A stretch of 43,253 nt of DNA from Scenedesmus sp. ARA3. Taxonomy: Eukaryota > Chlorophyta > Chlorophyceae > Sphaeropleales > Scenedesmaceae. The stretch lies in NCBI GenBank assembly GCA_004335835.1, contig RWJK01001109.1:1-43253 (forward strand). The letters are read 5' to 3'. Positions within the stretch are counted from its first letter, which is position 1; each line of letters opens with the position of its first letter. Both the position numbers and the translations under genes were made by a program. Of this stretch, positions 1 to 11,693 are shown in pieces. The notes beneath the pieces are model-generated. The model did not search any database, had not been told where the DNA came from, and saw only the letters and a list, made by a program, of their open reading frames with translations.

Positions 1-3000
1 CGCGCCGCTGCCGCGCAGTCCGCAGCGGCCGCCCCACAGCACCCCCGGGCGGCGCTGCTGCTGCTGCTGCTGTATCCGCACCATCTGCTGCTGCGCTGCC
101 GTTTGCAGCAGCCGATGCGGCTGGAGCTGCTGCTGCAGCAGCAGCAGGCCCAGCGGCAGCGCCAGCCCCTGCTGCTGGCACGCCCCAGACGTCTGAGTCC
201 AGGAGTGCTTCGAGTGCCGGCGGCAGTATGTCTAGCTTGTCCAGCCGCAGCACCAGCTCCAGCACGTTTGACCAGCTGCTGCGGATGCAGTCGCCGTACC
301 TGCCGTGCAGCACAGCACATCAGCACGCCACAGCGCAGCGCGTTGGTACGCAAGTTGCTATGTGGCGAGTCCAGCTGTCACCTTTGGTGGAAAGCACACA
401 TTGACATGTGCTCAACCACATGCGTCTGCAGACTTTTGTGAAACCACGCTAGTCAATCGTTCCAGGATCCTTTACCCTCCTCATCAAAGCATACGGATAC
501 AAACATTGGTGCCACCACAGGTTGAGCTAACCACTCACCTTGTGACGATGAGGAACATCACCTCCACTGCGGCGCAGGCTTTCTTGTCCCTGCCAAACGC
601 CACGCGCGGCTTAGGGATGGCGGGCGTGAGGCTGCCACTGAACTTGGCCAGCAGCAGCACCGCGGAATCTGCCACGCCCTCCACATCATAGTGCGCAGCC
701 AACCTGGCAGCAGCAGCAGCAGCAGCACAAACAGTGCTGCAAGACAAACTAGCAGCAGCCACGCCTGCACAAAACACTGCGGGGCTGCCCGGGCAAGGCT
801 GTGTGCATGAACAGACAACAGCTGCACAACATAGATGCATACGTCTAGCACCATGACATCATGCTGCTAACTCGTCGACAGCACCGCAGCAGCCACTGCA
901 AGTGGCAGCAGCCGAACCCTTCAAAGCAAAGGAGACCCGAACATGCTGCCAAGCTGCACCACTTGCACACCCCCGCAGCGCCCTCTCACCGCGTGGCTGG
1001 GCGCAGGCCGTCCAATGCGGCGCACGTGCAACATTAACACTGGCAATGCAAGACGCGCGCAGCTTTGCAACCCCTGCACCAGCGCACTCACCGCGTCGCT
1101 GTGCGCAGGCCCTCCAGCGCGGCGCACTTACAACACCGATACAGCAAGCCACGACGTGCGGCCAAGCTGCAGCACTAGCAACCCCCGCAAACCTCACTCA
1201 CCGCGTTGCTGTGCGCAGGCCGTCCAGCGCTGCGCGCGCCACTGCGTCTGTCTCCGCGTGCTCCAGCACCACACCCATGGCATGCACCGACTGGCCCCAT
1301 ACCAGGCGGAACATCATGGTGTCAAAGCAGTGGCGCACTGGCGGCAGGCAGACAAAGAGGGGGCGGTTGTAAAACATACGGGTAGGCAGGCAGGCAGGTG
1401 TGAGGTGTTTACGCGCGCAGGCAGCCAGGCAGGCAGGCACACCAGGGGGAACATCATGGTGTCGAAGCAGGGGCGCACTGGCGGCAGGCAGGCAGGGAGG
1501 GGGCGGTTGTGAAACACACGGGCAGGCAGGCAGGTGTGAGGTGTTTACGCGAGCAGGCAGCCAGGCAGGCAGGCACACCAGGCGGAACATCATGGTGTCA
1601 AAGCAGTGGCGCACTGGCGGCAGGCAGGTGTTGAAGCAGCAGCCGGGTGACAGGTGAACAAGCAGTCAGTCAGTCAGTCAGTCAGTCAGTCAATCAGTCA
1701 GTCAGGCGTAAGGTATGCAGGCAAGCAGCCGCAACATCATGGTGTCAAAGCAGTGGCGCACTGCTGCAGGCAGGGAGGAAAGTGAAGGCAAGTGAGTGTT
1801 GTGCAAGCAGGCAGGTAGGCGTGAGGTACGCAGGCAAGCAGGCGCAACACCCGAGGTGCGGAAGCAGCGGCGCACTGGCAGAAGGTGGGGAGGCAGGTGA
1901 ACGTAGGCGGGCAGGCAGGCAGTTGTAAGGTATGGAGGCAAGCAGGCGTCCAAGCGCAAGGCAACCAGGCAGGCAGGGAGAGCACAGCAAGACTGCTGGT
2001 TCATAGAACGAGCATGCACAAGCAATAGCCTCTGCCACACATGTGCTCACACAAGCTATCACGCACGCATTGCACCCACCCACCCACCCAGCAGCCACAG
2101 CTACGCGCCCTTACACGTGACGGTCCGCCTCGGCCGATGACAAGCTCATACGGCACAGAGAGTACACAGCCTGGTCAGAGCATGCACCACTGGTTTGTTC
2201 TCACCTGCTGGTGGCAGGATGAGTGCACTGCCGCGGGGCTTGCTGGTGCGCTCAGCCATGAGAGCCCACAGCGCAGTGGCGGCAGGGCCCGTCACGGCAG
2301 GAGGCCCCACCGTGTCGCTCATGCGCAGCGGCGCTGCGGGGGCAGCAGGCAGGCAGCAGTGGCGAGGCAAGCAGCAGCAGGGGAGCAGCATACACTGCAC
2401 CTGGAGCAGTGGCCAAATGGATAGCAGGCACGCATCTGAATAGGAGGTGCGGTAGATGCCTGACAGGAAGGATCTGGTGCAACCAGTACGAGCAAACTTG
2501 ATAAGGATACAAGGACAGGACCAGCAACAAAGGCACTCACAGCTGCAGATGCTGTGGTAGATGCCTGACAGGCAGGAATTAGGGACACCTGATAGGAACC
2601 AAACAACTACATCACTCCAGCCAGCTGGCTACAATTCACCAGGCTGCACTCACAGCTGCAGATGCTGTGGTAGATGCCTGACAGGAAGGGCTTGGGGAAG
2701 TCCTGCCCCGCGTTGACGCCGCGCAGGTTGCGGCAGAACTCCGCCTCCTCCATCTTCTTCTTCACCTGCAGGGGGATGCACACACAAACGCATCATACAT
2801 GCATAAGTTGCATTTTATTGTTGTGTTGCGCACCCAACTCAGTGTATAGCCATTGCTTGATGAACTGCACAGCACTGCCAGCGCCCTGCCTGCGCCCTCT
2901 CCTGAAAACCCTTGCCCCACACATACATGCCAGCTAGCTCAGGCAGGAGGCGGTACCAGCGCACTGCACACAGCAGCAGCTGCGCGCACCTGGCTGTTGT

Positions 3001-4640
3001 GGCGGTCCGTGTTGAGCATGATCACGCTGTACGCCAGGATGTACGCGGCGTCCTCATTCGCAAAGATGTCGGGCGCGTTCTTGAAATACGCCTTGCCAAA
3101 GGTGTTGATGATGCGGTCAATTTTCTGCGCCTCGCCCGGCAGCTTGAACGACTCCAGGAAGGTGCGCAGGCCCACGTCAAACGACAGCCCGGAAAAGTTG
3201 AACGTGGAGGTGAACGCGTCCAGCACCTGATAACATACGGCAAGGAGCGGCAGGAGATGAGTGGATTTGCATGTAGCGGCAGCTTGAACGACTCCAGGAT
3301 GGTGCGCAGGCCAACGTCGAAAGACAGCCCAGAAAAGTAAAACGTGGAGGTGAACGCGTCCAGCACCTGGTGACATACGGCAGAAAGGGGCAGAGGATCA
3401 GTGAAGTGCATGTAGCGGCAGCTTGTAAGGACTCCAGGGAGGTGCGCAGGCCCATGTCAAAGGACAGCCCAGAAAAGTCGAACGTGGATGTGAACGCGTC
3501 CAGCAAGTGGGAGAGAGGCGAGACATCGGCAGGACATGAATCGAGTGCATATAATGGTAGGACGTGAAGCGCATGACAGTAAGCATGCGCATGAGTGAGC
3601 CAGCCTGGATAAATCAAAGGTGGAGGTGAACGCCTCCAGCACCTGGTGCGGTAGAAACACGCACACGGACGTAAATCGGGCAACCCAAAAAGCAGCAGGC
3701 ATGGCGGAATGCATGTGCGTGGAAGTACGCCCGTTGAGGCGCAAACCTGTTCATCCCAACACAGCCACCCCAGACCTGCCCCACACACGCGCACGAAGGC
3801 ATTCCTCCACTCATCCGCTTGCATGACACACACGCTGCAACCCCGCTCACGAACGCACATGCCCACCCTGAGGTGCCTATTTGGCTCGCCTGGCAGCTCT
3901 GACTGCTGTGCTCACCATGCGACATAGCAACATGTAAACAGCGACACTCCAAGGGCAGAACCCCACAGCTAGAACCCCAAACACACCCACCTTCAAGTAG
4001 AACCTGTCTGGCTCGCCCAGCAGCTCGCCGATTGTGGTCTTATTCAGCCCCGGGCACACACGCAGGAAGTAGCCAATGCACTGCGCCAGCGTGTCTTCAT
4101 CCACAGCATGCTCTGCGCTGCTGGTGGTAATATGCTTGGGTGGCGGGTCGCTGCTGCTGCTGCCGCCTGCTGCTGCTGCTGATGCGTCGCTGCTGTCGGC
4201 TGCATCTTGTATGCGCAGCTCTGGCAGCAGCTTGTTGGCCTGTACTCACAGCAGTAGCACCAGTATGTGCAGAGAGGCAGACAGCCAATGGCATTGCTTA
4301 CGACCAGCTGTGATGAAAACACAGGCGCTGGCCGCGTGTGCTAAACAGCATTGAGGGGTTGATTAGACGCAGGCGCGCATGAACGGCAACCGCGAATGCG
4401 CAGAGGTGCAATCTTGCCTGCAGCAGAAATTGATTGCCCTGGAAGGTGCCCATAACCTCAGCAGCAACGCGAGCAACAGCACCACCAGCAGTTGCATGCC
4501 ACGCACCTGCAGGAACTGGAAACCTTTCTTGTAGTCTTTGTTGAAGTGGTCTACTGCCAGCATCACTCGCTGCTTCAAACCCTTCTCAAACGCGGCAACT
4601 TCAGCAGCAGCGGCAGCAGCAGCAACCGACATCCCTATAC

Positions 4641-4674
<34 letters not shown>

Positions 4675-7600
4675 CTGCAAGCCGCCGCCAGCAGCAGCTG
4701 CTGCCGCCCAGCTGCTGTAGTGTGTGCCGCTGCTGCTGGTGATGCCGCCGGCTGGCTCGGCTGCTGCTGCTCCTAATGCTGCTGCCAGGCCTGCTGTTGC
4801 TGCTGAGTGCCCTATGATTTGCTCAATTGGCAGCGTCTCGCCCCTGCACACCGGGCCCCACACGTCTACATACTTGCCCAAGCAGCTGGAGGGCTGCAGC
4901 TGGGGTGGCGGGTCGTTCAACCTGCAGCACAGCACAGATGCAGCAGATGCATCAGCAGCTGGTGTCAAACACTTGGCTCTGACTGCAGCATGCCAGATGT
5001 GCGTGTGCATTCAGCATTTCAGCGCATACTGGTGTTGCGCTGAGGATACTCACGCTGCAGCAGTGCCAGCAGGACACGCCGCCACATTCCTGCCATCACA
5101 CGCATCCCCTTTTGTTTTGTGATAACAGCAGCTCCTGTTCAACTGTAACAAGCTGCTGGGCGCTTCACCAGCAACCTGCTGCTGGCCTTCCTGATGGCTG
5201 ACCACATACCTAGCTGAGCAACGAGCACGTTACAACTATGTTAAAACATATGTTATGACAAATCACCCACCTCTCTGCCAGCGCAGCCAGCAGCGCCAGC
5301 AGTGCCTCCAAGCTGATGAGGTGCATGGGGCCCAGGCCTCTGCTGCCGCTGCTGCCGCCAGGGAAGGCAGTTCTACACAGCAGGCCTGCCAGGTCCTCAA
5401 ACAGGTTGCTGCAGCGCAGCAGCAAGCAACACAGGAAGCATATATGCATATCATAGGCACATTGTACGTGGGAGGAGATGTGGCAAGCGTGCAACGATGG
5501 TTACTGACGCTGATGACAGTGAATGAGACGCTGATGACAGTGAATGAGCAAGTTGCACAAGTGTCTGTCGCAGCATTCAATGTGAGCAGCCGATGCCATC
5601 ACAGCGCTCCATATCGCCCCGGCAGCAACCACACGGCTGCGCATCCCAGCACAGCTGTATCTGTGAACAGTAGAGCAGCTACTGCCGCAGCAGGCGCTCA
5701 CCTGCGCTCCAGCCTGCAGTCGCACGACAGGAACACTGCGTGCATGAAGCCTGGGCAGCGCGTGAGGTCCAGCAAGCCCTCTAGCGCGGCCTCCTGCTGC
5801 TCAGGCGATGCCGCATCCTTGCCTGCAGCACCGCACACAACACAACAAAACACAGCACGCTGGTTGCAGGGGTGTGCACAGCTACAGCCCTTGGTGGATG
5901 GCTGGGCTGGGCACTGCCCTGCTGCGTGCTACAACAAGGCCCATCCATCCTGCACCATGGCTGACACAGACAACCATCCACGGCTCTCGCCACAAGCACA
6001 CAAGCACACCAGCACGCAAGCAAGCTGCATCTGATGTCATATCCAGAACTTGGCGCATCGCCCCGGCTGCTGCTGGCTACCACTACCCAATGCCTGGTGG
6101 CTCAGGCAGTGCAGCCCGCTCACCGTCTGCCAGGCGCAGCAGCACGCTCTGCAGCACCGCCTCCATCAGCAGCATAGCTGTCACAGATGGACTCTTGCCA
6201 CAAGCATACAACATACAGATACATCAGCAAGCTGCATCTGACGTCATGCCTGGAGCGAAGCGCTATACGCCTGCTGGCTACCACTACCCATGCTGTGGCC
6301 AAGCCTGCTGTGCAGCGCGCTCACCGTCTGCCAGGCGCAGCAGCACGCTCTGCAGCACCGCCTCCATCTGGAGCATGCTGCAGGGCCCCAGCACCTGCCA
6401 CACCGCCAGCAGCACCTGGCAGATGCCCGCCACCACACCCAGCGAGGCACTCTGCGCCTGCAGCGCAGCATGCATGCGAAAATATTGTAGACTGAGTTGC
6501 ACAGTTCCAAGGTGCGGCTGAGAGTCTCCGCATGCTTCTTGGACAGGCAAAGCAACATGATGCACATGGGTTGCTGATGCTGTGAATGTGAGTGCAGAGT
6601 GGCTGCTGAGGCTGGGGTGTTCAGCGGCACCTCCGACGTCCACACCCATACGAGCAGCAAGCACGCCAACAACCCAGCAAGTTTAGCTAGCTTGCAGGAC
6701 ACATCCGGCTTGTTTTCAAATGCGCAACTGTAACAAACGAGCAACCTGTCACCTAGCCGCATCCTGTAACGTACCGCTGCTGTCATTGCCGCAAACAGCT
6801 CCCGGTGCAGCAGCCCCAGCAGCGCCTCGTGCAGCTGCAGCGCAGGGCCCCCTGCCAGCACCGCGCGATGCACCATGGCCAGCCCAAACATGGCATACTC
6901 GTCATCTGGGCCACTGCCGCTGCTCATGCCGCTGCTGCCGCCCTCGCCATCCAGCCGCCGCTGCGCTACACAATCGATTAAAAATGACAGCACCTCTACG
7001 GCACACGGCAGGCCGTGGCTGTAGCGGCTGCGGTAGCTCACGCTGGTGTTGTGTGCCGCACTTATGCTGCTGCCGCCTGTGATGCCGGCAGCAGCAAGGC
7101 TGGGCGCTGCTGCTGCTGCCGCGGCGCCGTGCAGGTCGCTGCAGCTGCCGGCAGCACCAGGCGCGCTGCTGTGCGGGCCTGTGCCGCTGCTGCTGCCGCC
7201 GCCAGCAAGCGAGCGCCCCGACACAGATCCTGCAAAGGAGGCAAGGTCACCTGGCGCTACGCTGCTGTTGGCTGTTGCACCTGCGTCGCTGCTGGCATCG
7301 TCACCTAGCACGCTGTTGTGGTGGTGGCCAGTCGTACCAACTGTCGCACTCAGCTGCCTGTTCAGCATCGCAGCGCTGCTGCCACCGCTGGATGCTGATG
7401 CTGCAGCTGCTGATGCTGCTGCGGCTGCCACTGCTGCTGCAGCGCCAGGCGAGCGGGGCTCAGCACCGCCCGATGATGTCTGGACAGCTGCAGATGCACT
7501 CGGCTGCTGCTGCAGCTGGCTGCCGCTGCTCCCCGTCTGCACTGAAAGCTGGACGTCAAGCGCATCTGCAGTGTTTGCGTCTGCTACTGCTGCTGCTTCT

Positions 7601-7957
7601 GTCGCAGGACTGCTGCCGTCACCTGCCGCCGGCGCTGCTGCAGCTGCTGCCTCAGCCGCCGCCGCGACCGCTGCAGCTGCCTCTGCTTCCGCCGCCAGCA
7701 CGGCTGCGTTCGCTGCTGCCGCCTCCGCCGCCGCCGCCGCCTTGGCTGCCGCTGCCTCTGCAGCTGCGGCAGCGACGACGCTGCTGATGTGTGGCAGCAC
7801 ACCGCCTGCTGCTGCTGCCTCGTCTGCTGCGGGGCTGCCTGGCTCCAGCTCCTGCAGCCGTTCAAAGACCACGCTGGTGACCTCGCCCATGATCTGCCTG
7901 CTGTAGTGCGTGAGCAGCTCCGAGACCTCTCGGCTGTTGCGGTTGCTGCGCAGGTCT

Positions 7958-7995
<38 letters not shown>

Positions 7996-9978
7996 TAGTA
8001 CAGCTCAAGCAGCTCACCCCGTACCCCATATGCAGGCCAGCAGCACCTTAATCATAGTTCTCTACTGCTGTAGATACACACTGAGGTATATGGGCTGGAT
8101 CTCTGCAACGAACCTGCCAATGCAGGTTATGCACAACTCATTGCATTCCTTTGAGCTGCTTCAAGGAAGTCTATTGAGCTGCTTCAAGGAAGTCTACCGA
8201 TGCAGCTGTGTGCCTCGTCCTCACCTGCATCCAGGTTCCCAAGCATGAATGCAGCTTGGTATGCCTTGCAGATGGACTCATCTGTCAAGAACACCCCCGC
8301 CTCACACTTGACGACAGCTTGCAGCACCTGCGATGAGGAGCAGAGTCCACACACCACACAGCACAGCAGCGCGTCAGAGAACATAGGAGAGCGGCATACA
8401 AACTACGAGGGCGTCAGCTGCTGCCAAGGATGCCCTGCTTGACACGTGCTGCTTGGTGCTATTGTGCATCAATGGACGCAGGCTTGTCAGTTGACACAGC
8501 AACACTGCTCAGGAGGGCTGCAGATGGCAGGAGCAAGACGCTCGCCACATCTCACACAGCATGAAATTTGCCCGTCAAGATGCCGCACTGCAGGGCCAAG
8601 GATTGAAACAAGAACATACCATCGGTACACCATTTGTTTGCCAGGCACTCACCTGCAGGATGTTGAACAGCACCACCTCATCACTGGCTGGGCTGGTGGC
8701 CTCAAACTTGCACTGCGTGGTGTTGTCCACAATTGCATTCACTGCCTCGGCAGCCCCCTTGCACTGCACGCCTGCAGGAGCGCAACAGCAAGCCCCCAGG
8801 GGTAAGCAGATTAGGCTTTGCAAGCGCTGTCCTTGGTTGCACATGCACACCTGCATGCAGCTTGGTGGATATGCTGGCACATGCCTCAACAGCTGCTGAA
8901 GAGCCATAGTGCCTTGCACTGGATTAACACGCCTCTGACACCTGCTGCTGCTTTGCCATGCAATGATTTAGCTCTGCAGGCGATCCCCTTGGCAGCAGCG
9001 CTGCTGCTGTCGGTGCAGCTGGTCAGGTCCCACAGCTGACACCCTGCTTGCTGCTGCTGTGTGCTGTTGCTGCTGCTCTGCTGTTGCAGTGCAGGCCTCT
9101 CACCAAGCACCCCGCTGCTCAGCAGGCGCCAAAGCGCAGTCAGCGCCACTCCTGTGATAGGCCCGCTGACTTCTGGCTCCCGCACAAGCTTGAGGAATGG
9201 CGCCAGAAACTCCAGCGGCTGCACAGCTGACCAGTCTGCAGCAGCAGAAGATGCAGTGGTCGCAGCATGCAGGCAGCAGACTTGCTTGCAGGAACAGGAC
9301 GAGGCAGTAGCGGCTCCAGAACGCAGCGCTGACAAGTCTGCATGCCGCTGCAGTGTCAACTTGCTCAACTGCTGCAGCCAACAGTCAGCTGGCTGATGCT
9401 ACCTGCACCGCACAGCTCTGACAGGCACTGCACACAGCATGCAATTGCCATGCAGTTGACACAATCTTGTCTTTTCACTGCTGTAACACTCCCGGCTGTG
9501 CTGTTGTTTGCTTTTCGCATACTGCCCAACAGCAGCTGGCGCCTGCAGCAGTGCAGCTGCAGCTACGTACCCTCCCAGTCAAAAATCTTGCGCCTCAGGG
9601 ACCTGAAATCCTCATAATGGGGTTCAGGCTCCATCTGGTCCTCCTCCTGCAGCGTTTAGCAGCGTTGACAGGGATCAGGAACGCAACACAGAGGCACCCT
9701 AATGCAAACAAACCGGCCATCTGCACAGCTTGGCCATAGGCAGCCCAACGCCACTCAAACAGCTACAGCATGTATATCTCATAGATTGTGTCCTATGAAG
9801 CCATAAACGATTGCCAACGCGCTGGATCGAGAGTAGTTTGCGCTGCAGAAGGGCCTTCGGTGTGTCTCACATTGTACTTGCCAGGCACCACGGCCCACTT
9901 CGCATTCTGCCGCATAGCTGTGATGACAGCGCTGATTTCTGCATCCAGCTGCAGCGCCAGCCTGTTTGGTGCCTCCAT
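1..9978 (-). CDS. GNOM/GBF1-type large ARF-GEF (Sec7 domain), C-terminus cut by window edge
   Basis: Activates ARF GTPases at Golgi or endosomal membranes by GDP/GTP exchange. Exons on the minus strand: 9978-9871, 9646-9571, 9235-9104, 8771-8653, 8327-8225, 7955-6775, 6457-6325, 5822-5702, 5408-5271, 4921-4507, 4239-3991, 3226-2990, 2765-2654, 2333-2205, 1337-1202, 703-539, 299 to the edge. All junctions are GT..AG and in phase, giving about 1284 residues so far. In order: DCB region (QLDAEISAVITAMRQNAKW; SGPITGVALTALW), an Ala/Ser-rich insert (about 7020-7850), HUS region (SNLFEDLAGLLCRTAFP), then Sec7 with PGLNKTTIGELLG, the glutamic finger in KLPGEAQKIDR (Glu 957) and VIMLNTDRHN. The line NLRGVNAGQDFP after Sec7 matches GNOM/GBF1 rather than BIG. 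HDS1-like blocks follow. The start is the ATG at 9978; an in-frame TAG lies upstream. The family assignment rests on remembered GNOM sequence. Five introns carry duplicated exon edges. Confidence 0.93.
936..1237 (-). repeat. Tandem copies of exon 15 3' edge plus donor
   Basis: The 3' end of ARF-GEF exon 15 (donor at 1201/1200) and the start of its intron occur three times. The block containing tcaccgcg..gtgcgcaggc is at about 1198, 1088 and 986, so the period is 110 and then 102 bp. The two extra copies keep a donor-like GTGAG on the sense strand. They lack the rest of the exon and its acceptor. Confidence 0.85.
1306..1890 (-). repeat. Tandem copies of exon 15 5' edge plus acceptor
   Basis: The acceptor and first codons of ARF-GEF exon 15 (sense RHCFDTMMFR, exon starting at 1337) recur upstream in the intron. 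The shared core aacatcatggtgtc is at 1310, 1450, 1586 and 1733, with a weaker fifth copy near 1844. Spacing is 140, 136, 147 and 111 bp. The units also contain GCAG tetranucleotide runs. The conserved exon continues into WGQSVHAMG only in the 1337 copy. Confidence 0.85.
1663..1704. repeat. (CAGT)n microsatellite
   Basis: About ten near-perfect CAGT units with one CAAT interruption, inside an ARF-GEF intron and within the duplicated-edge array. Confidence 0.95.
2445..2695 (-). repeat. Tandem copies of exon 13 3' edge plus donor
   Basis: The end of ARF-GEF exon 13 (sense SGIYHSICS, donor GTGAGT at 2653) is repeated in the following intron. The ggtagatgcctgacagg core is at 2669 (real), 2556 and 2451. 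The 2534 copy keeps the complete donor context; the 2451 copy is shortened. Confidence 0.85.
3141..3655 (-). repeat. Tandem copies of Sec7 exon 12 5' edge plus acceptor
   Basis: The acceptor and first roughly 30 codons of exon 12 (sense VLDAFTSTF..LESFKLP) occur as the real copy (exon start 3226), a second (edge 3366), a third (edge about 3506) and a decayed fourth (edge 3642). The period is 140 bp for the first three. The second and fourth copies keep a CAG acceptor; the third has lost its AG. Only the 3226 copy runs on through the catalytic glutamate. Confidence 0.9.
5506..5547. repeat. 21-bp tandem duplication in ARF-GEF intron
   Basis: Two exact copies of gacgctgatgacagtgaatg plus a, back to back, in the intron between exons 8 and 9. 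Confidence 0.95.
6024..6385 (-). repeat. Duplicated exon 7 3' edge plus intron, about 201 bp apart
   Basis: The last roughly 60 bases of ARF-GEF exon 7 (sense MEAVLQSVLLRLADG) and its donor, ending at 6325, reappear at about 6116-6178. Flanking intron sequence such as ctggctaccactaccca is duplicated as well. The shift is 201 bp, measured at caccgtctgccaggcgcagc (6121 and 6322). Confidence 0.88.
7955..7996 (-). repeat. CTG-rich tract (sense) abutting the exon 6 acceptor
   Basis: On the plus strand this is a CAG run. In the sense of the ARF-GEF gene it is (CTG)n running straight into CTGCAG, the acceptor of exon 6. CTG contains no AG, so the run adds no competing acceptor. Confidence 0.8.
8151..8196. 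repeat. 23-bp tandem duplication in ARF-GEF intron
   Basis: Two exact copies of a 23-bp unit beginning ttgagctgcttcaaggaagt, in the intron between exons 5 and 6. Confidence 0.95.
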
Positions 9979-10369
9979 CGCTGCAAACCTGTCCACACTC
10001 AAGCCCCTCTGGTTGCTGTACTATGAGCCCATACTTGCTGTACTACTCAAATCATCTGCAACACCTGGCAGAGCAAAGCTAGCTTGAAAGCAGAGGAGTT
10101 TGGTGCAAAGACTGTCAGTTGAGTTGAGTGGTACAGCCTCTGTGTCCTGGATTGGATAATCATCGGGTGGGGGTCCCCTTTCGTCGCAGAGTAAACGTTT
10201 GATTGTGTTAGCTGACTCTTACACGCAGTGGACTGTGGACTGGCCCACCCCTTGCACCCAATCCGTGCTGCTTGAGCGACATTCAAACGCTTGGCACAGC
10301 TCATTGGCGCTGTTCGGATCTAGTAGTGTGAATTTAGGATTTTGCAGCCTAGTGTGCGGCCACGCAAGC
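9979..10369. promoter_or_regulatory. Shared divergent promoter region (391 bp)
   Basis: The start codons of the minus-strand ARF-GEF (9978) and the plus-strand RGG/Gln-rich gene (10370) face away from each other across 391 bp. Both 5' UTRs and promoters must lie here unless there are further non-coding exons. I see no certain TATA box or named element; this is inferred from gene arrangement. Confidence 0.5.
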
Positions 10370-11661
10370 ATGCAGCTGATGCTTGGCCAGCCGCGCTTGC
10401 AGGCGCTCAGAGGTCAGTTTCGATGCATCAGCAATGATTTGTATAGATACAAATTATTGTATAGATTTGAACCCCTTTGAGTGATGTCCAGCAACCGCTG
10501 GCTGTGGCCATGCTAGCAACTCAGCAGCAGCACAACAGTTCATGCCCTTGCCAGCACTGATCGCACAATATATGAGGCATCGCCATGCAGTTCTGGGCCA
10601 ATCTTAGCAGAATGCACACATTCCTGCTGGCATTTGGATCCCTTCGTGTGACCATAGCCCACAACCTTTCCCAGCCAGACAGCAGCAGTGGCAGTGGATC
10701 CAGTGCCGCTGTGTCCCTGCAGGGCCTGATTGCCATAAAATCTTCTTGTTCGTTCTGCAGGGCTCCTGGGCCAGCGCTGCCAGCCTGCCCGTGTAGTGCA
10801 TACAGCAGCTGCAGCTGCAGACCAGCCAACAGCAGGCACACAGCAGCGCCGCAGGACACGCAGAGCATCAGCCACGCCTGCAGACCCAACTGCACAAGAC
10901 TCTGCTGAGCCTGCAGGAACCCTTGCAGCCGCTGCAGCAGCAGCCGCAGCACCGGCCAGCAACGCAGCGCCTGCAAGGCGCGGCCGCAAAGCTACAGCCA
11001 CCAAAGCAGCCGCGCCAGCTTCAGCAGATTTTGCAAGCGCTGATGCTGATGCCACACCCATCGCTGCTGCAGCAGCTGCTGCAGCTGCAGCAGCAGAGGA
11101 GGCCGCGGCTAGCATCGGCGCGGCAGAGGCTCCGGCAGTAAAGCGCAGAGCTGGACGCCCCCGCAAAACCTCAGCAGCGCTGTCTCCTGCAGAGGCGACG
11201 CCTGTAGCAGCACCACCAGCACCACCAGCAGCAGCAGCAGCAGCAGCTGATGCAGCACCGCCGAAGAGGAGAGGCAGGGCGGCCCGTGGGGCCACAGCGT
11301 CAGCGGCACCAGCCACAGCAGCAGATGAACCAGCAGCAGCAGCAGCAGCAGCAGTGGAAGCACCTGCTGCCGTGCCTGCAGAGGCTGCTGGCAGCACTGC
11401 CAAGCGTGGCAGGAAGAGCAAGGCAGCTGCAGCAGCTGACGCAGAAGCAGCAGCAGCTGCTGCGGGTGTTGCTGCTGCACCCGTAGCACCTGCACCACCT
11501 GCCCCGGCAGCAGCAGCACCACCAGCAGCGGCAGCAGCCAAGAAGCCGGGCCGAAAGCCAGGCAGCAAGGCAGCAGCAGCAGCTCCTGCAGCGGCCGCTG
11601 ACGCGCTTGCGGCAGCCATCAGCAGCAGGATGCAGCAGCAGGCACCTGCATCACCTCCGCT

Positions 11662-11693
<32 letters not shown>

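Noticed and set aside
936..3655. CRISPR-like regularly spaced repeats
   Set aside because: Units of 100-150 bp are exon-intron junction copies in a eukaryotic gene; there are no unique spacers between short identical repeats.
7046..7906. 286-codon plus-strand ORF rich in Ala
   Set aside because: Mirror of ARF-GEF exon 6: GCA/CAG arrays stay open in several frames. The minus-strand frame has conserved blocks and in-phase splice sites.
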